From: an uncultured bacterium
GTDB taxonomy: Bacteria; Fidelibacterota; Marinisomatia; Marinisomatales; Marinisomataceae
Assembly (NCBI GenBank): GCA_943841495.1
Contig: CALSYL010000003.1
Coordinates: forward strand, 144,915 to 208,914
Length of the DNA stretch: 64,000 nucleotides
Reading direction: 5' to 3'
Below the pieces are notes generated by a model that searched no databases, had not been told where the DNA came from, and saw only the letters and a list, made by a program, of their open reading frames with translations. Shown in pieces: positions 1 to 8,882 of the stretch (positions are counted from its first letter, which is position 1; each line of letters starts with the position of its first letter). The position numbers and the translations under genes are program-made.

Positions 1-656
1 CAGATTGGGACAAGTTTGACGTTTGGCAGTACACGGCCGAAAATAATGAACCTGTTTTTAGAGCCTATTCAATGGCTAATCACCCAGCTGAAGGAAATAT
101 TATCATGCTAAATATTAGAATTGCAAGTCCACCACCTGATAATCCATCAGTTCCTCCTGGGATTGCTTCATCGTATGTTTTTAATCTTAAAGAGGGAGAT
201 AAAGTAACTGTTTCTGGGCCTTATGGTGAGTTTTACATAAAAGATACTGATCGTGAAATGGTTTACATTGGTGGAGGAGCGGGTATGGCTCCATTAAGAT
301 CGCACATTTTTCATTTACTAAAGACAGAAAAATCAAAAAGAAAAATATCATTCTGGTACGGTGCACGTTCAGAAAAAGAAATGTTTTACGATGAAGAATT
401 TAGGGCTTTAGCTGAAGAATTTGATAACTTTACATATCATGTTGCTCTTTCAGACCCACTTCCAGAAGATAATTGGGAAGGTCCAACTGGATTTATTCAT
501 CAAGTAGCGCACGATATGCACTTAGAAAATCATGAAGATCCAACTGAATGTGAATATTATTTATGTGGCCCTCCAATGATGATTAGTGCGGTTCAAAAAA
601 TGCTATGGGACCTAGGCGTAGAAGAAGATATGATCGCTTATGATGATTTTGGCTAG
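1..656 (+). CDS. nqrF: Na+-translocating NADH:quinone reductase subunit F, C-terminal part
   Basis: NqrF is the NADH-oxidising FAD and 2Fe-2S subunit of the Na+-pumping NQR complex in the inner membrane. The frame is open from base 3, so the 5' end lies outside the window. What is visible is the FAD/NADH reductase part: the FAD motif RAYSMAN just after the window start, GGGAGMAP for the NADH pyrophosphate, FWYGAR, and the end CGPPMM followed by DDFG. The ferredoxin domain with its cysteines must lie upstream. The stop overlaps the start of apbE by 17 bases. ApbE flavinylates NqrB/NqrC, which supports the assignment; nqrA-E are expected just upstream. Confidence 0.97.
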   Translation, partial: DWDKFDVWQYTAENNEPVFRAYSMANHPAEGNIIMLNIRIASPPPDNPSVPPGIASSYVFNLKEGDKVTVSGPYGEFYIKDTDREMVYIGGGAGMAPLRSHIFHLLKTEKSKRKISFWYGARSEKEMFYDEEFRALAEEFDNFTYHVALSDPLPEDNWEGPTGFIHQVAHDMHLENHEDPTECEYYLCGPPMMISAVQKMLWDLGVEEDMIAYDDFG

Positions 657-1656
657 AATATTAGTCTTTTTATCTCTCTTTCTAATAGTTAGTTGTGATT
701 CATCCTCAAAAAATAATATAGATGATATTGTATCTATTTCAGGAAGAACCATGGGAACAACTTACAATATAAAATTCCTTCCTATGAGCAATAGCTCAAA
801 AGAAATTGAAGACATTCATTTGAAAGTTGAAGAAATTCTAAAAGATATTAATCTTCAAATGTCTACTTATATAGTTGAAAGTGAAATTTCAACTTTTAAT
901 AGCTTAGAAAAAACCGAATGGTTTACAATTTCTAAAGATTTTGAAACAGTGCTTAGAAAGTCTTTTAAATACTATGAGCTATCGGATGGATTATACGATA
1001 TTACTGTAATGCCACTTGTTAATTTATGGGGATTTGGTCCAGCCATTTTTGATTCTAAACCATCAAAAACAGAAATTGATAGTGTTATGACATTTATTGG
1101 ACAAGATTTAATAGAAATCGATGACTTAAAAATAAGAAAAAAAGACTCAAGAGTTCAGATAGACTTGAGTTCAATTGCAAAAGGGTTTGCAGTTGATAAG
1201 TTGTTTAATTCTCTTAAAAATTATGATGAGTTATTTATTGAAATTGGAGGAGAAATTAGAACTAGATCAAAAAATAAAGATTGGAAAATTGGGATTAATA
1301 CCCCTACTATTAATAATATTGATAATAATATTGAGTTAATTATTTCTCTTAATAACTTATCAATTGCCACTTCTGGTAATTATAGAAACTATTATTTTGA
1401 TAACGATAGTTTTTTTCATCACGAATTAAATCCAAATACTGGATACCCTGTATTGTCGAATATCGGTTCAGTTTCAGTGATTTCAAGCGAGTCTTGTATG
1501 GATGCTGATGCTTTGTCAACTATGTTATATATAATGGACCCAAATTTAGGGAATGATATTGTTAAAGATATAGATCAAGCAGAGTCATTAATTATTAAAG
1601 TAGATAGTGACGGAAGTTTTACAAAAGAATTTTCTAAAAACTTTCCTAAAAATTAG
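640..1656 (+). CDS. apbE: FAD:protein FMN transferase (lipoprotein)
   Basis: ApbE covalently attaches FMN to threonines of NqrB and NqrC, using FAD as donor, on the outer face of the inner membrane. The protein has 338 aa. It starts with a hydrophobic leader and a lipobox (LIVSC, Cys19), so it is a predicted lipoprotein. Family motifs are the N-terminal GRTMGTTYN (35-43), LSSIAKGF (~175-182), [10 protein letters not shown], and the metal/FAD region DADALS (from 288). It overlaps nqrF by 17 bases, as expected for translational coupling with its target complex. An ATG three bases downstream is an equally possible start. Confidence 0.95.
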   Translation: MMILARILVFLSLFLIVSCDSSSKNNIDDIVSISGRTMGTTYNIKFLPMSNSSKEIEDIHLKVEEILKDINLQMSTYIVESEISTFNSLEKTEWFTISKDFETVLRKSFKYYELSDGLYDITVMPLVNLWGFGPAIFDSKPSKTEIDSVMTFIGQDLIEIDDLKIRKKDSRVQIDLSSIAKGFAVDKLFNSLKNYDELFIEIGGEIRTRSKNKDWKIGINTPTINNIDNNIELIISLNNLSIATSGNYRNYYFDNDSFFHHELNPNTGYPVLSNIGSVSVISSESCMDADALSTMLYIMDPNLGNDIVKDIDQAESLIIKVDSDGSFTKEFSKNFPKN

Positions 1657-1817
1657 ATATTACTTTCACATTTTTCTGGCTCACCGCCACATATTTCACA
1701 GCCGTCAGGTGAATCTCCACAAGCTTTTTTTAAAGGTTTATTTTTTAAAATTAATCCTACATTCATCGCTATCATTGATAAAGCTATAATAATCAAAACT
1801 AGTAGTAAGGTGTCCAT
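1653..1817 (-). CDS. nqrM: NqrM-like Na+-NQR maturation factor (54 aa)
   Basis: This small minus-strand gene of 54 codons converges on apbE and shares three bases with its end. The product has one N-terminal membrane segment (about residues 3-24) and a short Cys-rich tail with Cys33, Cys40, Cys43 and Cys50, the last three in the context CEICGGEPEKC. That is the layout of the DUF539/NqrM family, needed to assemble the iron centre of Na+-NQR, and it sits next to nqrF and apbE. Function rests on this layout and context. No clear Shine-Dalgarno is seen ahead of the ATG. Confidence 0.78.
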   Translation of the reverse strand: MDTLLLVLIIIALSMIAMNVGLILKNKPLKKACGDSPDGCEICGGEPEKCESNI

Positions 1818-1885
1818 TCACAAATATAAAGGAAACTATACGATTTTAATAATTATTTCAGTGGTTTGTATTTAAATTATCGCCT

Positions 1886-3199
1886 ATGGAATTATTAAAT
1901 CATCCTGTCGGAATTATTTCAATAATATTATTTATTATAGCATACGCTTTTGTAATGACAGAAGAAGTAACTCATTTGAGAAAATCTAAACCTGTTCTTT
2001 TTGTCGCAGGACTAATTTGGGCAATGATAGCGTGGGTTGGTGTTCAAACCGGGGATTCATATGCAGTCAAAAAAGAAATTATGCATGCGTTTGATGAGTT
2101 TAATCAACTGATGTTGTTTCTGCTAGTTGCAATGACTTATATCAATTCCATGTCTGAAAGAAATGTATTTGAAAAATTACGTTCAATTTTACTCAATCAA
2201 GATTTCTCATATAAAAAATTATTTTGGATTACAGGATTTATATCTTTCTTTTTATCTCCAATTGCTGACAATCTTACAACAGCGCTTACTATGTGTGCTG
2301 TAGTCCTAGCTGTTGGTAAAGGTAATAAAAATTTTACAAGTATTAGCTGTGTTAACATCGTGGTTGCTGCTAATGCAGGAGGTGCATTTAGTCCATTTGG
2401 TGATATAACTACACTAATGGTATGGCAAGCTGGGTATGTTGAATTCACTCAATTTTTTCAACTGTTTTTACCTTCTTTGGTGAATTTTATTATACCTTCT
2501 TTTATAATGAGTTTTTTTATTACAGGTTCTGCAGATGACGTTGAAAATCCTCCAGTAATCTTAAAACGTGGAGCTATTACTATTAGTATTTTATTTTTAG
2601 TTACTATCATGATGGCGATTTCTTTCAAGAATTTTTTAAATCTTCCACCTGTCTTTGGAATGATGTTTGGTTTAAGTTTCTTACAGCTTTTCGGATATTA
2701 TCTGAAAAGATCATATTCTTCTGGAAATAGAGTTAACAGAGATGGATCAGATCAGCCTTTTGGAGTTTTTAAGCAGATTGCGCAGGCTGAATGGGACACA
2801 CTTTTGTTCTTTTATGGAGTAATAATGTGCGTAGCAGGACTTTCAAAAATTGGTTATCTAGCTTTATTAAATACTACATTATATGATGGTCTTGGTTTTA
2901 CTGTAGCTAATTCTTTGATGGGAATTATATCTGCATTAATTGATAATATTCCTGTTATGTTTTCAGTAATTCAGATGCATGATACAACAACAATGGATCT
3001 AAACCAATGGCTTTTAATTACGTTGACAGCTGGTGTTGGCGGTAGCCTTCTTTCTATTGGTTCTGCTCCAGGTGTTGCTTTAATGGGTCAGGCCAAAGGC
3101 ATTTATACATTTTCAAGCCATCTCAAGTGGACAGGTGTTATTTTTATTGGCTATGTCATGAGTATTCTTACTCATTTATGGCTTTCAGGAATTTTATAA
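1886..3199 (+). CDS. nhaD: NhaD-type Na+/H+ antiporter
   Basis: This polytopic inner-membrane antiporter exchanges Na+ for H+. The 437-aa protein is hydrophobic throughout, with roughly eleven to twelve predicted membrane segments. It carries the ion-transporter signatures SPIADNLTT (from 124) and FSPFGDITTLMVWQAG (ending ~183), which are typical of NhaD and its arsenite-permease-like superfamily. It follows the nqrF-apbE-nqrM cluster, so the Na+ gradient made by NQR and the antiporter probably function together. Its stop overlaps the next start by one base (TAATG). Confidence 0.93.
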   Translation: MELLNHPVGIISIILFIIAYAFVMTEEVTHLRKSKPVLFVAGLIWAMIAWVGVQTGDSYAVKKEIMHAFDEFNQLMLFLLVAMTYINSMSERNVFEKLRSILLNQDFSYKKLFWITGFISFFLSPIADNLTTALTMCAVVLAVGKGNKNFTSISCVNIVVAANAGGAFSPFGDITTLMVWQAGYVEFTQFFQLFLPSLVNFIIPSFIMSFFITGSADDVENPPVILKRGAITISILFLVTIMMAISFKNFLNLPPVFGMMFGLSFLQLFGYYLKRSYSSGNRVNRDGSDQPFGVFKQIAQAEWDTLLFFYGVIMCVAGLSKIGYLALLNTTLYDGLGFTVANSLMGIISALIDNIPVMFSVIQMHDTTTMDLNQWLLITLTAGVGGSLLSIGSAPGVALMGQAKGIYTFSSHLKWTGVIFIGYVMSILTHLWLSGIL

Positions 3200-3738
3200 T
3201 GAGAATTACAAAGGTTACTACCAGAAATGGAGATAGTGGAAAAACTAACTTAGCTAAAGGCGAAAAAGTTCTCAAATCAGATGATATAATTCATGCACTA
3301 GGTGAGATTGATGAACTCAGTAGTGTTATTGGTGTTTGTTTAGCAGTTTCAGATGATTCAAGCATTTCAAGCTATTTAATGAAAATTCAAAACAATCTTT
3401 TTGATATTGGTGGACATATTTCGATGAATCTTAATGACAATTCTATTGTAAATAGTGAAATGATTAGCGAATTAGAAAATCAAATTAATTTTTTAAATGA
3501 AGATTTAGATCCTTTAAAAGAATTCATTCTTCCAAGCGGCAATCAATTTTCAGCAAATTTACATGTTGCAAGAGCTGTAGCAAGAAGAGCAGAAAGATCA
3601 ACTGTTCAACTGTATATTGATTCTCTTGTAAATAATCCGGTAATAATGTATTTAAATAGATTGTCTGATTATTTTTTTGTGCTTTCAAGATATTATAATA
3701 AACAAAATAATATTCCTGAAACTACATGGAAGAGGTAG
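3199..3738 (+). CDS. ATP:cob(I)alamin adenosyltransferase, PduO type
   Basis: This enzyme transfers the adenosyl group of ATP to cob(I)alamin to make adenosylcobalamin. With the start at 3199 (overlapping the nhaD stop) the protein has 179 aa, the usual PduO/MMAB length; an upstream in-frame ATG at 3127 lies inside nhaD and is unlikely. Signatures are TRNGDSGKT (8-16, ATP-binding loop) and ARAVARRAER (124-133, cobalamin/ATP site). The window also encodes two likely users of the cofactor, the acyl-CoA mutase at 8883 and the class II ribonucleotide reductase at 45665. Confidence 0.94.
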   Translation: MRITKVTTRNGDSGKTNLAKGEKVLKSDDIIHALGEIDELSSVIGVCLAVSDDSSISSYLMKIQNNLFDIGGHISMNLNDNSIVNSEMISELENQINFLNEDLDPLKEFILPSGNQFSANLHVARAVARRAERSTVQLYIDSLVNNPVIMYLNRLSDYFFVLSRYYNKQNNIPETTWKR

Positions 3739-3740
3739 TT

Positions 3741-4742
3741 ATGAATTTTGCTGAAATCCAATCCATAATTGATAAACATGATAAAATTTTTATATCATCA
3801 CATATAAACCCTGATGGAGACAGTTTGGGATCAGCGTATGCTATGTATGAATATTTATGTGGTCTTGGAAAAGACTGTATGATTGTTAATCATTCTCCAT
3901 TTCCTGAAGTATATAATTTTTTGAATAAGAAAAATATTTTTAAAGAACTTGATGGAGATGCTGTTGCATTTATTAAGAGTGCCGATTTAGGTTTAATTTT
4001 GGATATAGGAGATTTTTATAGGCTTGGAGATATAGCATATTTGATTGAAGAAAATGATATTGAAACTTTAAGTATCGACCATCATATTAAGTCAGATAAT
4101 GATTTATTTACGTATGATTATATCGATACAGATGCATGCTCTGTTGGCGAAATTCTTTATTCATTTCTATTTGAAGTAGACAAGTCAAAAATTTCTGAAA
4201 AGATTATGTTAGGAATTTATGTTGCAGTGTTGACTGATACTGGATCTTTCAGGCACAGTAATACAACAGATATTAGCCATGAAATAGCAGTTCACGCAAT
4301 TAAGCAAGGATTAGATATTTCCAAAATATATCAAAATATATACGAAAACTCGTCTAAAAGTAGAATGAAGCTTCTTGGTAATGTTATTCAAAAATTAAAT
4401 TATGATTGTGGTGGAGATTTGGTTTGGTTTGCTCTCAATCATGATATGATTAAGGAAGTAAATGGAAGTAATCAAGATTTTGATGGATTTACTGATTTTT
4501 TTCGAGGAATAAAAGGAGTAGAAGTATCTTTAATGCTTTATGATTTACAAGGAAAAGTAAGGCTTAGCTTTAGATCAAAAGGTAAATACAGAGTTAATGA
4601 AATCGCCAAAAAAATGGGCGGAGGTGGTCATCCCTTTGCAGCAGCAGCATTAGTTGAAGGAGAATTTTCAGAAGTAAAATCAACTGTTTTAAATTTAATG
4701 TCAACATACATAAATAAGTTTAATGAAGATAATAATAGCTAA
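3741..4742 (+). CDS. nrnA: DHH/DHHA1 phosphoesterase, NrnA-like oligoribonuclease
   Basis: NrnA-type enzymes degrade short oligoribonucleotides and dephosphorylate 3'-phosphoadenosine 5'-phosphate. The 333-aa protein has the DHH domain motifs HINPDGDS (21-28), LDIGDFYRLG (~88-96) and DHH (113-115), then the C-terminal DHHA1 motif GGGGHP (~293-298). I chose the ATG at 3741, not 3726, because GGAAGAGG sits at good spacing before it and the gene then starts just after the previous stop. Which of the two NrnA substrates matters here cannot be told from sequence. Confidence 0.92.
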   Translation: MNFAEIQSIIDKHDKIFISSHINPDGDSLGSAYAMYEYLCGLGKDCMIVNHSPFPEVYNFLNKKNIFKELDGDAVAFIKSADLGLILDIGDFYRLGDIAYLIEENDIETLSIDHHIKSDNDLFTYDYIDTDACSVGEILYSFLFEVDKSKISEKIMLGIYVAVLTDTGSFRHSNTTDISHEIAVHAIKQGLDISKIYQNIYENSSKSRMKLLGNVIQKLNYDCGGDLVWFALNHDMIKEVNGSNQDFDGFTDFFRGIKGVEVSLMLYDLQGKVRLSFRSKGKYRVNEIAKKMGGGGHPFAAAALVEGEFSEVKSTVLNLMSTYINKFNEDNNS

Positions 4743-5589
4743 AGACGCAGGATATTGTTTTGGAGTAAGAGATGCTGTTAACAGCGCTTATGAAATGAGT
4801 AAAAAGTATGGTGAAGTCTACATGCTTGGTGATATCGTTCATAATGAAAGCGTTGTAGACGATTTGGCTAAAGAGGGAGTTAAAGTAGTTGAAAAGCTTG
4901 ATCAGATTCCGAGCGATAAACCTGTACTTTTTAGAGCTCACGGAACTGCAAAAAATGTTTGGCAGAAAGCAGAAAAACAAAAAATGAATATTATTGATGC
5001 TACATGCCCACTTGTTCATGAAATTCATCATGAAGTAAAAGCGCTCCACAATGAGGGTAGAAAAATAATAATTATTGGCGATCATGGACACGATGAAGTA
5101 GTAGGTATTGCTAGTCAAATTCCTGATCCAATAGTTATAGCTTCTGTCGAAGAAGCAAAAGCTTTAAGGAAAACAAAAAAAGCCGGCATAGTTAGTCAGT
5201 CAACTCAAACCATAGAAAATGTCCAAGATATTATAAATATTCTAATGACAAAAGTATTTGATTTAAGATTTGTTAATACAATTTGTTTCCCAACAAAAAG
5301 AAATCAAGAGCAAATCAAAGAGCTGTCTGAAGTTACAGACTTGATGATTATTATTGGTTCATTTACAAGTGCAAACTCAAAAAGATTAACGGAACTAAGC
5401 AAAGAAAGAAATAAAAATACATATCAAGTTACTTGTGCAGCAGAAATTGATTCCACCTGGCTATCAAGTGATGTAAATTCTGTTGGAATATCTGCAGGAG
5501 CTTCAACTCCAGATTGGATAATCGAATCAGTAATTAAAAAAGTCAAAGAAATAACTAATACAGAAGAAAAGGAAATTATTCATGAGTAA
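4723..5589 (+). CDS. ispH: 4-hydroxy-3-methylbut-2-enyl diphosphate reductase
   Basis: IspH (LytB) is the last enzyme of the MEP isoprenoid pathway. It reductively dehydroxylates HMBPP to IPP and DMAPP using a 4Fe-4S cluster. All three cluster cysteines are present: Cys12 (GYCFGV), Cys95 (DATCP) and Cys188 (TICFPT). Substrate histidines are in VHNESV (His40) and RAHG (His73). Length 288 aa is normal. It overlaps nrnA by 20 bases and pdxS by 8, so translational coupling is likely. dxs lies three genes downstream. Confidence 0.97.
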   Translation: MKIIIAKDAGYCFGVRDAVNSAYEMSKKYGEVYMLGDIVHNESVVDDLAKEGVKVVEKLDQIPSDKPVLFRAHGTAKNVWQKAEKQKMNIIDATCPLVHEIHHEVKALHNEGRKIIIIGDHGHDEVVGIASQIPDPIVIASVEEAKALRKTKKAGIVSQSTQTIENVQDIINILMTKVFDLRFVNTICFPTKRNQEQIKELSEVTDLMIIIGSFTSANSKRLTELSKERNKNTYQVTCAAEIDSTWLSSDVNSVGISAGASTPDWIIESVIKKVKEITNTEEKEIIHE

Positions 5590-6454
5590 AGTATCATTTA
5601 AAGTAAAAGTTGGTTTAGCAGAAATGTTAAAAGGTGGAGTTATTATGGACGTAACAAATGTTGAGCAAGCCAAAATAGCTGAAGATGCTGGAGCAGTGTC
5701 AGTTATGGCCCTTGAGAGAATACCTTCTGACATTAGAAAAGATGGTGGTGTTGCAAGAATGAGCAACCCTCACATGATTAAAGAAATACAAGAAAATGTA
5801 TCGATACCTGTTATGGCTAAATGTAGAATAGGGCATTTTGCAGAGGCACAAATCTTGGAAGCGTTGGAAGTAGATTTTATTGATGAAAGTGAAGTATTGA
5901 CGATGGCTGATGAATATGCGCATGTAGATAAGCATCCTTTTAAGGCACCATTTGTTTGTGGTGCAAGAAATTTAGGAGAAGCATTAAGAAGAATTCATGA
6001 AGGCGCAGCATTAATTAGAACTAAAGGTGAAGCAGGAAGTGGAAATATTGTAGAAGCTGTTAGACACATGAAAATGATAACTTCTCAAATTGCTGAACTT
6101 CAAAATGCAGATTTATTATTGAAAGCAGAAGAGTATAGAGTCCCTCTTGATTTAGTTGAAGAAGTTGCAAAAAATCAAAAATTAACTGTACCTAATTTTG
6201 CTGCTGGAGGAATTGCTACTCCAGCCGATGCATCATTGATGATGCAGCTAGGAGCTGAAACAGTTTTTGTAGGCTCTGGAATATTTAAGAGCGAAGATCC
6301 ATCTGAAAGAGCACATGCAATTGTAAAATCAGTAACACATTATAAAAATGCAAAAGATGTTTTAAGCGCTTCTTATAATTTGAAGGACGCTATGAAAGGT
6401 ATTCTAATGTCTGATATCCCAGAAGATGAAAAATTTTCAAATAGAGGAGACTAA
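5582..6454 (+). CDS. pdxS: Pyridoxal 5'-phosphate synthase, synthase subunit
   Basis: PdxS builds PLP from ribose 5-phosphate, glyceraldehyde 3-phosphate and ammonia delivered by PdxT, as a TIM-barrel dodecamer. The 290-aa sequence is strongly conserved. The two catalytic lysines are Lys80 (VMAKCRIGH) and Lys148 ([11 protein letters not shown]), matching Lys81/Lys149 of the Bacillus enzyme, and the early aspartate is in IMDVTN. pdxT follows after two bases. PdxST makes the genome independent of DXP for vitamin B6. Confidence 0.98.
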   Translation: MSKVSFKVKVGLAEMLKGGVIMDVTNVEQAKIAEDAGAVSVMALERIPSDIRKDGGVARMSNPHMIKEIQENVSIPVMAKCRIGHFAEAQILEALEVDFIDESEVLTMADEYAHVDKHPFKAPFVCGARNLGEALRRIHEGAALIRTKGEAGSGNIVEAVRHMKMITSQIAELQNADLLLKAEEYRVPLDLVEEVAKNQKLTVPNFAAGGIATPADASLMMQLGAETVFVGSGIFKSEDPSERAHAIVKSVTHYKNAKDVLSASYNLKDAMKGILMSDIPEDEKFSNRGD

Positions 6455-6456
6455 TT

Positions 6457-7023
6457 GTGATTGGTGTCCTTGCACTTCAAGGAAACTTTGATGCTCACTT
6501 AAGAGTCATCAAAAAACTTAATCTAGACTACAGACTGGTTAAGAAATCTAATGATATTGATTGCTTAGATGGTTTGATTTTTCCTGGGGGAGAATCAACT
6601 ACAATTACAAAATTATTTAAAAAAGATAAAAGTTTGATTGAAGGAATTAAAGATTTTTCTAATCATAAGCCTATACTTGGTACTTGTGCTGGTATTATTT
6701 TAATGTCTAAAAAAGCTAACGATAAAAGAGTTTATAATTTTGGTTTTTTGGATATTTCTATGGAAAGAAATGCTTATGGTAGACAAATACACTCTTTTGA
6801 GGGAAAAATATCAGTTAATTATTTAAAATCTACAAAAGATGCTAAAGCGCTTTTTATAAGAGCGCCCAAAATAAAAGAAGTTGGAAAAGATGTTGAAATT
6901 TTTGCAACTTATAAAAATGAAATAGTTGGTGTAAAGCAAGGAATGCATGTAGGGATAACATGCCACCCAGAATTATTAAATGAAACTTTAATACATGATA
7001 TTTGTTTTAGAGAGCATAAATGA
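6457..7023 (+). CDS. pdxT: Pyridoxal 5'-phosphate synthase, glutaminase subunit
   Basis: PdxT hydrolyses glutamine and channels ammonia to PdxS. It is a class I glutamine amidotransferase of 188 aa with GGEST (44-48), the nucleophile Cys77 (GTCAG) and the His170/Glu172 pair (CHPEL). The start is a GTG at 6457 preceded by GAGGAGA at proper spacing; the usual first residues (IGVLALQG) follow directly. The stop overlaps the ATG of dxs by four bases. Confidence 0.97.
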   Translation: MIGVLALQGNFDAHLRVIKKLNLDYRLVKKSNDIDCLDGLIFPGGESTTITKLFKKDKSLIEGIKDFSNHKPILGTCAGIILMSKKANDKRVYNFGFLDISMERNAYGRQIHSFEGKISVNYLKSTKDAKALFIRAPKIKEVGKDVEIFATYKNEIVGVKQGMHVGITCHPELLNETLIHDICFREHK

Positions 7024-8882
7024 ATTATATAAACAAAATAAAAAAGCCTAATGACCTTAAAGATATCCCTAGAGAAAATCTAGTTGACGTTTGTGATGAA
7101 CTTAGGATTCATATAACAAAAACAATCAATGAAATAGGTGGACATTTGGCACCAACTTTAGGAGCAATTGAAGTTACAACAGCTGTTCATTATGTTTTTG
7201 ATGCACCAAGGGATAAAATTGTTTGGGATACAGGACATCAAGCATATGCCCACAAGATTCTTACAGGAAGATATGATAATTTCCCAACTATACGAAAATA
7301 TCAAGGTTTAAGTGGTTTTTTAAAAAGATCGGAAAGTGAATATGATGTTTTTGGAGCTGGCCATGCTTCAACCTCAATTTCAGCTGCGCTAGGAATAGCA
7401 GCAAGTAGAAATTTAGAAAATGATGATTTTAAAGTTGTTAGTATCATTGGAGATGGTGCTCTTTCTGGTGGATTGGCATTTGAAGCTATGAATAATGCTG
7501 GAAATATAAAAAAACAACTGCTTGTAATTGTCAATGATAATGATATGTCTATAAGTCCTAATGTAGGTGCGTTTAGAAATTATTTAGTAAAAATTGCTAC
7601 CAATAAACATTATAATAGATTTAGAAAATGGATTTATAATACAATTAAAAAACTACCTAAAAGTTTAAATATAGTTGAATCTTTTTTAAGAAAAGCAGAG
7701 TCTAGCGCAAAAAATTTTTTTCTTCCAACAACAGTTTTTGAGGATTTAGGTTTTAGATATTTTGGTCCAGTTGATGGACACAATATTATTGAACTCGTAG
7801 ACATACTAGAAAAAATTAAAGAATTAGATGCTCCAGTGGTTTTGCATACAATTACTAAAAAGGGTAAAGGTTTAGATTACGCTGAAAATGATCCTATAAA
7901 ATATCATGGCGTAAAAGAAAGAAAAACAGATTCAAATGTTAAATCTGAAAAAGCACCTATTTATCAGAATGTTTTTGGTGAAGTTATGTGCAACCTTGCA
8001 AAAGAAAATAAAAATATTGTAGCCATTACTGCTGCAATGCGAGAAGGAACTGGTTTGGTTAATTTTTCTTCAAAGTTTTCTGATAGATTTTATGATGTAG
8101 GAATTGCAGAAGGACATGCAGTGACCTTTAGTGGTGGATTAGCAACAGAAAATAAAATTCCAGTTGTAGCCATATATTCAACTTTTTTACAAAGAGCTTT
8201 TGATCATATTATCCATGATATATCCTTGCAAAATCTTCCGGTTATTTTTTGTTTGGACAGATCTGGATTAGTTGGCGAGGATGGTGCTACTCATCATGGT
8301 GTTTTAGATATTGCATATTTAAGATGTATCCAAAATATTATTATTTCTGCTCCAAAAGATGGAAATGAATTAAATAATTTACTTTATACAGCTTCATTAA
8401 ATAAAAAAACACCTTTTACTATAAGATATCCAAAAGAGTCATCAGTAGTATTTGAGAATTCAACACCTCAAAAATTATCCATAGGATCTTGGGAAGTCTT
8501 AAAATCTGGCGAGGATGTTCTCATTCTTGCTGTTGGTTCAATGGTTCATAAAAGTTTAGAGGTTTCTAAAAAATTAGCTGAAAACAATTTTTCTGCTGAA
8601 GTCGTGAATTGCAGATTCATTAAACCAATGGATATTGACTATCTAAGTTCTGCATTTAAGAAATTTACAAAAATTATCACCATAGAAGAGGGTGTAATTG
8701 ATGGCGGTTTTGGTGAAGGCGTGCTTAATTGGTCTGCTAAGAATAATTTTTCTACAAACATCTTAACACTAGGTGTTCCTAATAGATTTGTAGATCATGG
8801 ACCTAGAGATGTTTTATTAAAAGAAATTGGATTAGATTCAGTAACTTTATATGAAAATATTTTTAATTTTATAAGAGACTAA
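7020..8882 (+). CDS. dxs: 1-deoxy-D-xylulose-5-phosphate synthase
   Basis: Dxs condenses pyruvate and glyceraldehyde 3-phosphate to DXP with thiamine diphosphate, the first step of the MEP pathway. The 620-aa protein is full length. Visible parts are the N-terminal DTGHQAYAHKI, the TPP/Mg motif GDGALSGG (144-151), FGPVDGHN, the catalytic-Glu region of the pyrimidine domain (GIAEGHAVTF) and DRSGLVGEDGATHHG. The C-terminal transketolase domain ends with GVPNRFVDHG. The gene is coupled to pdxT. With PdxST present, its DXP is probably used for isoprenoids and thiamine. Confidence 0.97.
   Translation: MNYINKIKKPNDLKDIPRENLVDVCDELRIHITKTINEIGGHLAPTLGAIEVTTAVHYVFDAPRDKIVWDTGHQAYAHKILTGRYDNFPTIRKYQGLSGFLKRSESEYDVFGAGHASTSISAALGIAASRNLENDDFKVVSIIGDGALSGGLAFEAMNNAGNIKKQLLVIVNDNDMSISPNVGAFRNYLVKIATNKHYNRFRKWIYNTIKKLPKSLNIVESFLRKAESSAKNFFLPTTVFEDLGFRYFGPVDGHNIIELVDILEKIKELDAPVVLHTITKKGKGLDYAENDPIKYHGVKERKTDSNVKSEKAPIYQNVFGEVMCNLAKENKNIVAITAAMREGTGLVNFSSKFSDRFYDVGIAEGHAVTFSGGLATENKIPVVAIYSTFLQRAFDHIIHDISLQNLPVIFCLDRSGLVGEDGATHHGVLDIAYLRCIQNIIISAPKDGNELNNLLYTASLNKKTPFTIRYPKESSVVFENSTPQKLSIGSWEVLKSGEDVLILAVGSMVHKSLEVSKKLAENNFSAEVVNCRFIKPMDIDYLSSAFKKFTKIITIEEGVIDGGFGEGVLNWSAKNNFSTNILTLGVPNRFVDHGPRDVLLKEIGLDSVTLYENIFNFIRD

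Noticed and set aside
1607-1789. Plus-strand ORF of 60 aa after apbE
   Set aside because: It overlaps apbE and nqrM and has no family pattern; it is the shadow of the minus-strand nqrM.
4720-5118. Minus-strand ORF of 132 aa opposite ispH
   Set aside because: It lies entirely over ispH, lacks a recognisable domain and is rich in Phe/Tyr/Ile, as antisense shadows are.
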